Positions 25,401 through 28,963 of a stretch of DNA of 64,000 bases are shown piece by piece. Source of the stretch: Bedellia somnulentella (Eukaryota > Arthropoda > Insecta > Lepidoptera > Bedelliidae); NCBI GenBank assembly GCA_963576735.1, contig OY755170.1:12880567-12944566 (forward strand), written 5' to 3'. How positions within the stretch are numbered: position 1 is the stretch's first letter; each line of letters begins with the position of its first letter. The notes below the pieces were generated by a model, which saw nothing but the letters and a program-made list of their open reading frames with translations, did no database searches and was not told the origin of the DNA. Both the position numbers and the translations under genes were made by a program.

Positions 25401-26782
25401 TGCGGCGGCAGCTCGGCGTGGTGCAGCAGGAGCCGGTGCTGTTCAACCGCTCCATCGCCGAGAACATCGCCTACGGAGACAACTCCCGCAAGGTGACCAC
25501 GGCCGAGATCGTGGCCGCTGCCAAGGCCGCCAACATCCACGGCTTCATCGTGTCGCTGCCACAGGTGAGGTGTCTAGTGTACAGTGTACTGTCGCGCAGT
25601 GAGACGCGTAGAGCGCAGTGAGTGACGCGAGTCTGTGCAGGGCTACGACACCAGCCTGGGCTCCGGCGGCGCGCAGCTGTCGGGCGGACAGAAGCAGCGC
25701 GTGTGCATCGCGCGGGCGCTGCTCCGCTCGCCGCGCCTGCTGCTGCTCGACGAGGCCACCTCGGCGTTGGACGCCAACAGCGAAAAGGTACTAAGCATTT
25801 AGAACCTGACATATATTTCATAAATTTTATGTGGAATTGATGCTATGAAGTGCTTACATACATACGACTTAACGAAAATAGCGGTAAGCCGATAAATCTG
25901 AACTATTGTCTAAATACTATGTACTAAATTCGTTTTTACTTCAGAAAAGGCATTCAGATTGTACATTTTCTTCTTTGTATGTATGTTACGCGATTACTCT
26001 ATCCATAGTCAATCAGTTTCATGAGTAGTTTTTTTCGGTTCGATATGCTTCTAGACGTCTAGTCCGTTCTGTCCTACCGTTTGTTATACCGGTATGACAG
26101 ACCGGATAAAAAAAAAGTCCGTTCTGTTCGCCTACGCGGTCGAACAGAACGGACTACTAAAAAAGTGTCCGTTTTGTTAGATATGAAATTGATTTAAGTG
26201 ATGGGTATTTACCATGGTCCAATAAGATAATGATTACTATACTTTACTTATACTTATTATGGTCCCATTTCATTTTCGTGAGGTTTTGATAGCGTGGATA
26301 TTAAAATATGACTCCTAGGACGACCCTATTGGTTATCCATTTTTTTATGAAAGTTTTCCGAGAAGTAGTTGTGATGTTGGTTCACTTTTGCTAAAATGTA
26401 TATTATTTTCTCTTTTCAAGTCGGTCTCGGAAGCATTAGATGCAGCTGCCAAAGGACGAACCTGTATTTCAATTGCCCATCGACTCTCTACTATAAGAAA
26501 CTCTGACGTTATATGTGTTATAGAAAAAGGTGCGTATTTCGTTATTCCATTATTTGTAGGGGTCATTATACGTTGGGTAATAAATAACCTTACCTAAGAG
26601 AGGTAACCTAGGGGTAGTTGGAAGTGTTTCGCTAGTAACAAATGAATGGAGGCGGCGTTGTGGCGCTAGTCTATTTCGTTCGTAATTTTTCAGGTCAAAT
26701 TGTAGAACGAGGCACTCACGCTGAACTCATGGAACTACAAGGACATTACTGGAATTTGAGTAAAAATCATCAAACCCAATGA
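961..26782 (+). CDS. ABC transporter subfamily B, P-glycoprotein/MDR-like full transporter (5' end outside window)
   Basis: ATP-driven efflux pump of the plasma membrane; the family exports hydrophobic compounds, plant toxins and xenobiotics in insects. Eighteen exons join with compatible phases into 2901 nt (966 residues plus TGA); the first exons (TM1-TM5, roughly 300 residues) lie upstream. In visible-part numbering: end of TM6 and A-loop tyrosine in FKYPARPE (exon 1); NBD1 Walker [10 protein letters not shown] 94-102, Q-loop Q142, signature LSGGQ 198-202, Walker B aspartate/glutamate 222-223, H-loop H254; charged linker about 280-378; TM7-TM12 about 397-690; NBD2 Walker A 758-766, Q-loop Q807, signature 865-869, Walker B 889-890, H-loop H921. 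All catalytic residues are present in both halves, so the protein looks functional. Introns are short except intron 11 (16.4 kb), which is filled by nested transposons. Which ABCB paralogue this is cannot be told without the N-terminus. Confidence 0.93.
1188..1262 (-). repeat. SINE-A tail fragment abutting the exon 1 donor
   Basis: CATATATC...TATTCACGACCATAAATCCC...GGGATAGCCAAAGCTTC matches the tail end of SINE-A. It begins within about 5 nt of the splice donor of ABCB exon 1. Confidence 0.5.
1405..1487. repeat. (GTCT)n microsatellite
   Basis: About 20 near-perfect GTCT units with one GTCC. It is followed by a sequence (about 1488-1650) that looks like a dispersed lepidopteran repeat. Lies in ABCB intron 1. 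Confidence 0.95.
2060..2279 (+). mobile_element. Helitron 3' end fragment
   Basis: Ends with a CCCGTGCGAAGCTGGG segment and CTAG (2276-2279) followed by T, the pattern of Helitron 3' ends in this window (see 51866-52939). The 5' limit is not visible. A SINE-C fragment starts directly after it. Confidence 0.4.
2281..2370 (-). repeat. SINE-C fragment (tRNA-derived)
   Basis: Read on the - strand it carries a tRNA-like B box GGGTTCGATCCCCGC followed by the TTTTCCTTTCCTTTATTTATT tail shared with copies at 22622-23761, 41082-41485 and 62140-62265. Confidence 0.6.
2479..2665 (+). CDS. ABCB exon 2: NBD1 Walker A
   Basis: Acceptor GTTCTAG at 2478, phase 0 start (V L K N F), donor G|GTAGGT in phase 1. 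Holds the Walker A P-loop GPSGCGKST and RMYDP. Confidence 0.92.
2815..2950 (-). repeat. SINE-B fragment
   Basis: Degraded match to the body of SINE-B: CTGAACACCACTTGACAC, TGTGGGTTTCCTCACG, TAAATTAACCACACATATG. Lies in ABCB intron 2. The tRNA-like head is missing. Confidence 0.55.
3010..3165. mobile_element. Short foldback/MITE element
   Basis: 15-bp perfect inverted repeat AGGGCAAGCACGAGC at 3018-3032 and GCTCGTGCTTGCCCT at 3141-3155. The similarity extends outward with mismatches to about 26 bp. Lies in ABCB intron 2. No clear target duplication. Confidence 0.5.
3310..3452 (+). CDS. ABCB exon 3: NBD1 Q-loop
   Basis: Acceptor TTTAAAG at 3309; completes a glycine codon and continues [20 protein letters not shown] (Q-loop glutamine). 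Ends at CCTGAG|GTATAT, phase 0. Confidence 0.92.
3677..3885 (+). CDS. ABCB exon 4: NBD1 signature and Walker B
   Basis: Acceptor TTTTCCAG at 3676. Encodes [20 protein letters not shown] (C-loop) and [12 protein letters not shown] (Walker B, D-loop), ending inside the H-loop at SHR in phase 2 (CATAG|GTGATT). Confidence 0.93.
3959..4053 (+). CDS. ABCB exon 5: end of NBD1
   Basis: Acceptor CTTTCAG at 3958. Continues [20 protein letters not shown] and ends in phase 1 at CAAG|GTATTT. Confidence 0.9.
4136..4294 (+). CDS. ABCB exon 6: linker region
   Basis: Acceptor TTCCAG at 4135; [13 protein letters not shown] then a charged linker ([13 protein letters not shown]), a typical regulatory linker of full ABCB proteins. 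Donor TTAG|GTAATG in phase 1. The later GT at 4387 would break the frame of exon 7, so it was not chosen. Confidence 0.85.
4422..4679 (-). mobile_element. Short non-autonomous Helitron
   Basis: On the - strand it starts TCCTATTAATATTATAAATG after an A and ends with hairpin GACAGTACGGAGTCTGTC plus CTAG before a T, the A|TC...CTAG|T pattern of Helitron insertion. Relatives lie at 22655-23047, 34303-34546, 53322-53545 and 55940-56153. Confidence 0.65.
4736..4985 (+). pseudogene. RTE LINE relic (reverse transcriptase C-terminal part)
   Basis: Translation gives [16 protein letters not shown] followed by frame-broken PTLMYG- and W-K-like pieces typical of the RTE reverse transcriptase after the catalytic core. 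Contains stops; not functional. Confidence 0.5.
5412..5527 (+). CDS. ABCB exon 7: linker before TMD2
   Basis: Acceptor GTTCCAG at 5411 supplies AT to complete GAT; reads [20 protein letters not shown] then an acidic DDDVE, ending in phase 0 at GTAGAG|GTAATG. Confidence 0.85.
5694..6056 (+). repeat. SINE-B, near full length (tRNA-derived)
   Basis: Starts with a tRNA-like head: A box TAGCCCAGTGGG (a perfect match to the TRGCNNAGYNGG consensus) and B box TGTTCAAATCC. A body with CACGTGA motifs follows, ending in TTATGTTATGTTATGTTATT. This gives the sense orientation of the family. Confidence 0.8.
6224..6364 (+). CDS. ABCB exon 8: TM7
   Basis: Acceptor TTGTCTAG at 6223. [20 protein letters not shown] then a hydrophobic helix [20 protein letters not shown] (TM7). 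Ends GGG|GTAAGT, phase 0, 47 codons. Confidence 0.92.
6838..6925 (-). repeat. tRNA-like sequence (SINE head or tRNA relic)
   Basis: On the - strand TAGTTCAGTGGCAAAAAG (A-box-like) and GAGTTCAGACCC (B-box-like) are spaced as in a tRNA. The acceptor stem does not pair well, so this is not called a tRNA gene. Confidence 0.35.
6952..7105 (-). pseudogene. RTE LINE 3' end relic
   Basis: Reverse complement of the tail of the RTE copy at 46505-46922: CATATACTCACGCCATTAAT, then TCGTACGATACTGGCAAACC and CTCTCTAGCTTCGTTTACAT. Intron 8 of ABCB. Confidence 0.75.
7144..7326 (+). CDS. ABCB exon 9: TM8
   Basis: Acceptor TTTCACAG at 7143. [20 protein letters not shown], then a helix ([18 protein letters not shown]) and the coupling segment [14 protein letters not shown]. 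Ends AAACAG|GTAAAA, phase 0. Confidence 0.92.
7495..7698 (+). CDS. ABCB exon 10: coupling helix, TM9-TM10
   Basis: Acceptor TTATTCAG at 7494. [20 protein letters not shown] is the conserved coupling region after TM8; helices TM9 and TM10 follow. The donor that keeps the frame is CTG|GTTGGT at 7698, a weak site; reading through gives a stop about 37 codons later. Confidence 0.85.
8035..8164 (+). CDS. ABCB exon 11
   Basis: Acceptor TTTCGCAG at 8034, [20 protein letters not shown], then [15 protein letters not shown], the conserved TMD2 segment before TM11. Donor TTAG|GTACAA in phase 1. The next exon lies 16.4 kb away. Confidence 0.9.
8450..8606. mobile_element. Small MITE in the hAT 3' region
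   Basis: Inverted ends ACCGTCTTATTCATAAAAA and TTTTTATGAATAAGGCGGT (one mismatch) enclose about 120 bp of AT-rich DNA with no coding potential. It may be a separate insertion or part of the hAT 3' non-coding region. Confidence 0.5.
8713..9066 (-). pseudogene. hAT transposase, C-terminal part
   Basis: Reads [20 protein letters not shown], then after frame breaks [20 protein letters not shown] and a TAA stop at 8713-8715. This is the C-terminal dimerisation region of ZMYM1-like hAT transposases. It joins directly, in sense, to the piece ending at about 20182 once the LINE is removed. Confidence 0.75.
11492..11980 (+). repeat. Gypsy 5' LTR
   Basis: 489 bp, TG...CA ends. Contains a TATA box TATATAAA at 11663-11670 and AATAAA at 11908-11913, so U3, R and U5 can be placed roughly; transcription should start near 11695. 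Confidence 0.95.
11983..11998 (+). other. Gypsy primer-binding site (tRNA-Leu)
   Basis: TGGTGTCAGAAGTGGG lies 2 nt after the LTR. It is complementary to the 3' end of a eukaryotic tRNA-Leu (CCCACTTCTGACA plus CCA), as known for that tRNA. Confidence 0.8.
12007..16845 (+). CDS. Gypsy gag-pol polyprotein
   Basis: Single 1612-residue frame; the first ATG after the primer site is at 12007 (the frame is open further into the LTR, but that is upstream of the mature coding region). Order: gag with coiled coil including an 11-residue tandem repeat (12255-12320), zinc knuckle [14 protein letters not shown] (389-402), aspartic protease LDTGA (D465), reverse transcriptase with YLDD (D883, D884), RNase H (DSDAS near 1028), integrase with HHCC zinc region (H1263, H1270 and the C-x2-C pair near 1300) and DD35E triad D1332, D1392, E1428, then a GPY/F module near the C-terminus. 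Protease-RT-RNaseH-integrase order is Ty3/gypsy. No stop or frameshift; gag and pol are fused with no shift site needed. Likely competent. Confidence 0.95.
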   Translation: MPVMPKEDGREGVKTRAQKAAEGEQLSEMSSSVTNPRSDIPEETSAVTNAPSTSTAPAAATNTDLTMIVEMFQSMREAQQSIQDVVKNIHSEVQDVKKNIHSEVQGVVKQEVRELREEQQTKFSQVLTAVNEVSGRVVTVEKDVEQMKEQVTTIEKDIDDMKTDFRGMEKRVLQLESRPVKVVSGENVVAVHGPRVKVPPYDGTTSWSAYRHQFQTVAAANGWTDEQCLTALTVALRGQALSVIEALPTPSGGFKDLLDALESRYGERHLEHVFRAQLRDRVQRSGEGLQQWALEIEKLVRKAYPSVDPKTVEMNLVQAFVDGIRDIEVRTAVRLQHHTSLKDALANALEVEACRQDTRQTHRLREIAEANEDVKVIKAPVGRSTGPICYGCGKRGHLRLSCPLRKEEKRQAEAPAAKRALARTGGQVLAREEKAPTMTISQACNGNSLVILGCVNDQDCKMTLDTGASRTVINPALVKAANIKYSRDTKCRLLSASGQRIPVLGELSVRMMVGETSYTHQVIVAEIMDECILGLDFMKKYNCRIDITRGIFKCGQEEIFILGGPVGEVTCLKTINIPARSQKLVPVMLPVDSEKKRHRCVLIEETGKNGPRKFLTARTLVTSNKTAIVKVVNLDQEDVQLKRGEVVGQCEEVVWMRSCHSPNGKVKVKVDNSTVTDLLSEIQDDLSYLERIKVKQLLVKYADIFSNAEGDLGRTSLVQHRIDTGDERPIRQRARRIPIAKEKEVEELLEDMKKKKVISPSSSPWCSPVVLVKKKDGSTRFCVDYRQLNNVTKKDSYPLPRIDDTLDTLSGMKWFSTLDCKSGYWQVEIHPTDKEKTAFSTGKGLWQFNVMPFGLCNAPATFERLMECALAGLVGEACLVYLDDVVIIGKSFQDHLKNLEQVFQKIRGANLKLNPKKCRLFRTSVNYLGHVISREGIQTDPEKVEAVQKWPTPKDKTDVRAFLGLCSYYRRFVKGFSEIAKPLHRLTEDKKTFSWDDECELSFNELKKRLCETPILGYPQPEGQYIVDSDASNMAIGGVLSQIQGDKEVVIGYFSKSLSKAERNYCVTRKELLAVVKTLQHFYKYLIGRPFKLRTDHAALKWLLQFKNPEGQVARWIEQLQEYDFSIEHRSGKSHGNADALSRRPCPEDCKHCRKQESKEEVVKVTRICPLDGWETEAMQKAQEEDENLRPIMKWKKEKHDQPAWSEVASTGVSTKAYWAQWNSLVLINGLLYRRWEKPNGKEEHLQLVVPRAKVKDVLRETHDGVSGGHLGVNRTLQKVRAKFYWLHCRDDVQDWCRKCTTCAAVKGPQTRSRGGLRLYNVGAPWERIAVDVAGPFPQSESGNKYFMVVMDYFTKWPEVFAIPNQEAITVATKLVEEVICRFGVPLEIHSDQGRNFESQVFQEVCKLLGMHKTRTTPYHPQSDGMVERFNQTLERQLAKMVEKHQKDWDKHIPLFLLSYRSAVHESTKETPAFVNFGRELRLPVDLLTGGSPDEPQSVTEYVSDLRERMQDVHSLVRENGLHASEKMKTRYDRKANTPRFEEGMLVWLHNPTRQKGKSPKLQNRWEGPYKVVTRINDVTYRIQRQPRGAWKIVHIDRLAKYHGSNNTRDEY
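16849..16858 (+). other. Gypsy polypurine tract
   Basis: AAGGAGGGGG directly before the 3' LTR; primes plus-strand DNA synthesis in LTR elements. Confidence 0.85.
16862..17350 (+). repeat. Gypsy 3' LTR
   Basis: Offset exactly 5370 nt from the 5' LTR; no difference found by eye over 489 bp. Poly(A) signal AATAAA at 17278-17283. Confidence 0.95.
18022..19596 (-). CDS. LINE ORF1 protein (PHD-like finger plus SGNH-esterase-like domain)
   Basis: Intact 524-residue frame. Cysteine-rich N-terminus (C9, C12, C21, C24, C27 then a C-x2-C near 56-59) resembles the PHD-type finger of CR1-group ORF1. A coiled coil spans about 137-187. A domain from about 285 resembles the SGNH/GDSL esterase of CR1 ORF1: [13 protein letters not shown] (the serine position of GDS is Q293) and GVGSNE (349-354). 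The C-terminus repeats KKGTIPxYF twice. Such proteins bind element RNA and help retrotransposition. The lost serine suggests no esterase activity. ORF2 starts just after its stop. Confidence 0.75.
   Translation of the reverse strand: MSSENDLFCFKCRKETKRNNCIRCFECKKYFDLDCGNISVKRFCLMTKEHKTNWKCDDCIESRKKYHHINEIYNNPVPTTSTEDVRVKTKFQENITNAEATCTSLNSSISDNLMYNSVEILDLSTKSLPENTSANLSVLNELQQNVVEYQKELNIAQKVISTLNYEISQLKEELNQKNKTITLLKKTSDISTIHLSSENKPATPVLNTNLRPSMETPKCSPIIGENSKFQFNKTPAHIKKTTRLVSRKLHINNSVVETNQQKNTLKDIKTPKNSIKRKDINGRKPKIHIIGDQLIKGLASALIYSRRSTWNDVYSVISTTKPNATASTILSDIYKLNRVLKKEDIVVIGVGSNEKDLNILLTTLTSAISCLKNNKVFVISVSSNKYIAPKTINSYILSHIKEYKNCKFIDVSNLNRQNYIYGGKNNILKNTLFKLNIEIDYINYQKSYLCNINKIIKEQISTSKCKTYKKGTIPFYFPPKNRNSVKVNDICDNVKFKKGTIPYYFKVSNKSKQEPTTFLEKNIG
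19597..20181 (-). other. LINE 5' untranslated region
   Basis: About 585 bp between the junction with hAT coding sequence (near 20181) and the ORF1 start; no coding potential. It should hold the internal promoter, but no motif is clear. Confidence 0.6.
20182..20883 (-). pseudogene. hAT transposase, central part (2)
   Basis: Reads [60 protein letters not shown] and [12 protein letters not shown], ending [14 protein letters not shown] at the LINE junction. This matches the ZMYM1-like hAT core between the catalytic and dimerisation regions. The frame is open over most of its length. Confidence 0.8.
20884..22007 (+). mobile_element. 5'-truncated LINE insertion in hAT
   Basis: A second LINE, opposite to the hAT. 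Flanked by TAGT on both sides (20884-20887 and 22008-22011), and the hAT frame rejoins when it is removed. Coding part is 20893-21837; the 3' end is AT-rich (ATTTT repeats) without a clean A tail. Confidence 0.8.
20893..21837 (+). pseudogene. LINE reverse transcriptase C-terminal fragment
   Basis: Open frame starting inside the reverse transcriptase: [17 protein letters not shown] (catalytic box, 20959-20970), [17 protein letters not shown], then [16 protein letters not shown] and [17 protein letters not shown]. Jockey/CR1-type, and a different family from the larger LINE nearby. 5'-truncated, so not functional although the frame is undamaged. Confidence 0.85.
22009..22621 (-). pseudogene. 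hAT transposase, central part (1)
   Basis: Reads [39 protein letters not shown], then an in-frame TAA near 22431, and [10 protein letters not shown] through [20 protein letters not shown] (DSTxDxSH, the first catalytic block of ZMYM1-like hATs) and [20 protein letters not shown]. Confidence 0.85.
22655..23047 (-). mobile_element. Short Helitron (393 bp)
   Basis: On the - strand A|TCCTATTAATATTATAAATG at the 5' end (23047) and GACAGTACGAAGTCTGTG plus GGGTCAGCTAG|T at the 3' end (22655). Related to 4422-4679. Confidence 0.6.
23048..23675 (-). mobile_element. Second Helitron 5' part sharing one 3' end
   Basis: On the - strand A|TCTATACTAATATTATAAAG at 23675 is the 5' terminus of the Lep1-type Helitrons of Lepidoptera. 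No CTAG 3' end of its own is seen before the next Helitron 5' end at 23047. Confidence 0.5.
23762..24265 (-). pseudogene. hAT transposase, N-terminal part with TTF-type zinc finger
   Basis: Pieces in shifting frames read [60 protein letters not shown] and [20 protein letters not shown]. This is the TTF zinc-finger N-terminus of ZMYM-like hAT transposases. Small indels and stops break the frame. Confidence 0.7.
24570..24765 (+). CDS. ABCB exon 12: TM11
   Basis: Acceptor TTTCGTTAG at 24569. [19 protein letters not shown], then a helix with [20 protein letters not shown], ending in phase 2 at ATACT|GTAAGT. Confidence 0.92.
24846..25008 (+). CDS. ABCB exon 13: TM12 and lead to NBD2
   Basis: Acceptor TTATTTCAG at 24845. 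[20 protein letters not shown] then [20 protein letters not shown]. Donor TGG|GTCAGT, phase 0. Confidence 0.9.
25080..25274 (+). CDS. ABCB exon 14: NBD2 Walker A
   Basis: Acceptor ATTTTCAG at 25079. FHYPSRPE (A-loop tyrosine 732), GSSGCGKST (Walker A, 758-766), [10 protein letters not shown]. Donor ATT|GTAAGT, phase 0. Confidence 0.93.
25355..25564 (+). CDS. ABCB exon 15: NBD2 Q-loop
   Basis: Acceptor ATTTTGCAG at 25354. [20 protein letters not shown] (Q807) to GFIVSLPQ. Very GC-rich compared with the exons before it. Donor CACAG|GTGAGG, phase 0. Confidence 0.93.
25641..25787 (+). CDS. ABCB exon 16: NBD2 signature and Walker B
   Basis: Acceptor CTGTGCAG at 25640 after a 76-bp intron. [20 protein letters not shown] and [19 protein letters not shown]-rich like exon 15. 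Donor AAAAG|GTACTA, phase 0. Confidence 0.93.
26116..26155. repeat. Hairpin repeat in ABCB intron 16
   Basis: 15-bp perfect inverted repeat AGTCCGTTCTGTTCG / CGAACAGAACGGACT around a 10-nt loop. Further copies of GTCCGTTCTGT or GTCCGTTTTGT lie at 26063 and 26167. Confidence 0.8.
26421..26529 (+). CDS. ABCB exon 17: NBD2 H-loop
   Basis: Acceptor CTTTTCAAG at 26420. [20 protein letters not shown] (H921) [16 protein letters not shown]. Donor AAAG|GTGCGT in phase 1. Confidence 0.92.
26694..26782 (+). CDS. ABCB exon 18: C-terminus and stop
   Basis: Acceptor TTTTTCAG at 26693. [20 protein letters not shown] then SKNHQTQ and TGA at 26780-26782. QIVExGTHxEL is the normal end of ABCB proteins. Confidence 0.93.
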
Positions 26783-26838
26783 GATTATAACATCTGTTGA
26801 ATACTAATATTTGTCGATTAAAATTCAGAATGTAAAGA

Positions 26839-26851
26839 AATAAATAATAAA
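26839..26851 (+). terminator. Poly(A) signals of ABCB
   Basis: Two AATAAA motifs (26839-26844 and 26846-26851) 57-69 nt after the stop codon, in an AT-rich 3' UTR. Confidence 0.7.
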
Positions 26852-27153
26852 AATATATACCACAGTTGCATCTTTCTTTATTTCACATCTTTCTCGTAAC
26901 AGAGCACATACAAAATTCATATAATTAATTTCCATATTACATTCATATTAAATTCATATTATTATTACCATATATCCGACTCACATCAACAATAAACATT
27001 AACACATTTGGCAACTATCCTTAACTCTTATAAATTCGTGCAACATTAACTTAACAACACCAAAGCATACCTATTCCTTAGTGCCATATTGGCCTTACAC
27101 TGAAAGTCATACAATGTTTTTGGTAAACGCTTACGTTACTAATTATAATGGGC

Positions 27154-27771
27154 TTAACCCTCGGCATGCCTGGTTGGGTCTGTGAGACCCACCGCAGCCG
27201 TTAAACCGTTATAATTCATTGTAATTTGAAATTCGCGCGCAACCGCTCTCAGTAGCTGACCGTAGCCGTAGTGAACTGATTGTCGCCCTCCGCCCGCTAC
27301 CTCAGTCCGGGGCCTGCTCCAGTAGTGAAAGGATCATGTGATCATCAAAGTGATAGAACATGCAATTTTCCAGTGTGGAAATTGCTATGTTCCTAAAAAT
27401 GATGTCGGAAATGAAGAAGACTAATTATTTTAGCTTAGAATATAAGATAACCCTTGTGCATTATGATCCCCAAAGTCTGATTGTGATTTCTTTAGTTTTA
27501 GTTGATTTTGCATGTTTATGAACATAAGATGTTTAATTCTACGTTAAAAAACAAGGTAAAAGTTTAATTAAAAAATCTTTTGAAAATATTATTAATTATA
27601 ACACGTATTTTATTTAAAACCCTAAAAAACATGTTTAATTTTATTATAAAATCAAAAAATATACTACATTGATATCAATTTGTAGGAGAAAAAAAATATT
27701 AAAATTTAGGGTCTCACCGACCCACCAGGCACGCCATGTAACTTTTTTCTACCAGGCACGCCGAGGGTTAA
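27154..27771. mobile_element. piggyBac-like MITE
   Basis: TTAA at both ends (27154-27157, 27768-27771) flanks a 610-bp element with 16-bp inverted termini CCCTCGGCATGCCTGG and CCAGGCACGCCGAGGG (one mismatch). Inner GGGTCTGTGAGACCC and GGGTCTCACCGACCC form a second inverted set. CCCT ends and TTAA duplication are piggyBac features. There is no transposase, so it must depend on another element. It lies 370 bp after the ABCB stop codon. Confidence 0.85.
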
Positions 27772-28503
27772 TCTGCCGCAGAGCTGAATTAGACTCATTT
27801 TAACTACAGTAAGTAAAGAATTGTTTATTAACAAATAAAACTTTGTGTTATACATAAGGAAGAATTGCTACAATAAGCACATTATGTACTGAGTTGTTTT
27901 CCCAATGTGTCTCTCCGGGACTCAGTATATATCGCCTAATACAGCTCTGCGTGTTATTCATGTATTCCAAAAAGTTCCATCAAGTTGTTCCGCGGCAGTT
28001 CTTACTAACGGCTCCAACATCGTTCTAGCGATATCGTTTCTGTTTGTGCTTATCATAATTTTTCATGATGTGGATAATTCTACCGTGGTGTTAAGATTTA
28101 ATCTACTTAGAAACTTCATATTTTAGATACAATTATGGGTTTTAACTCATTTAAATAAAAGCATTCTTATAAAAAACTGTTTCAGTGAAACCAAACTAAC
28201 CACTGCCGTGGCATCTTTATGTTAAATATTTTTTTCTGTGAACATGGTATTAAGAAAATTAAGTTATTCGGCCCATCATGCTTATTGAACTTCTGGGAAA
28301 ATCCATTCTTACTTGTGGGGAAACATTTCAATAAAACTTTTGAGAATACATAGTATTATGCACTATGATGGCACACAATTCATAATGCTTGTGTTAGCCC
28401 AGATGCCAAGTGCCACCTTCGCATACATACATTTATTTCAAAAAGAAAAACAGCTTTGGAATATTCACGCTTTTATGTACTTCAGTCAAACATTGATGAA
28501 TAC

Positions 28504-28601
28504 AAGTATAATCTAGATTTTATCATGATTGAAAGTTCTTATAAATTATAGATTTATAATTTATAAGAACTTTCAATCATGATAAAATCTAGATTATACT
28601 T
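28504..28601. repeat. 47-bp perfect inverted repeat
   Basis: Left arm 28504-28550 starts AAGTATAATCTAGATTTTAT; right arm 28555-28601 is its exact complement; the spacer is GATT. A near-perfect cruciform or hairpin of 98 bp. Confidence 0.95.
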
Positions 28602-28930
28602 ATACTATATACTTATAGAAGAAGTGACAGATTCAAATAAAATTTCATTATTTTTAAAATTGTCACTACTGAAAAATGTCATCAATATTACACTTACATT
28701 TATAATGCGTTGAAAAAATAAAAAAATTTAAAATATATAATCACAATGATTGGCAAATGAACAAAACAACAAAAATATTATATTAAAAACTTAACCAGCT
28801 GTTAAAAAAATTCATTATTTTTTAATAACTAAATGGTAATATTCTAAAAACTAAGTGAAATAACACTCAGGTACTGACGCTTGAATAAATGATTCAAGAA
28901 GAAACTTTATAGTAAAACTTGGGCTTGGTT

Positions 28931-28963
28931 TCGCCCGCTCGCCCGCTCGCCCGCTCGCCCGCC
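28931..28963. repeat. GC-rich minisatellite (8-bp unit)
   Basis: Four tandem copies of TCGCCCGC, standing out in an AT-rich intergenic region. Confidence 0.9.

Noticed and set aside
27905..28516. Two small + strand frames (73 and 67 codons) between the genes
   Set aside because: No domain, no splice context, AT-rich chance frames.
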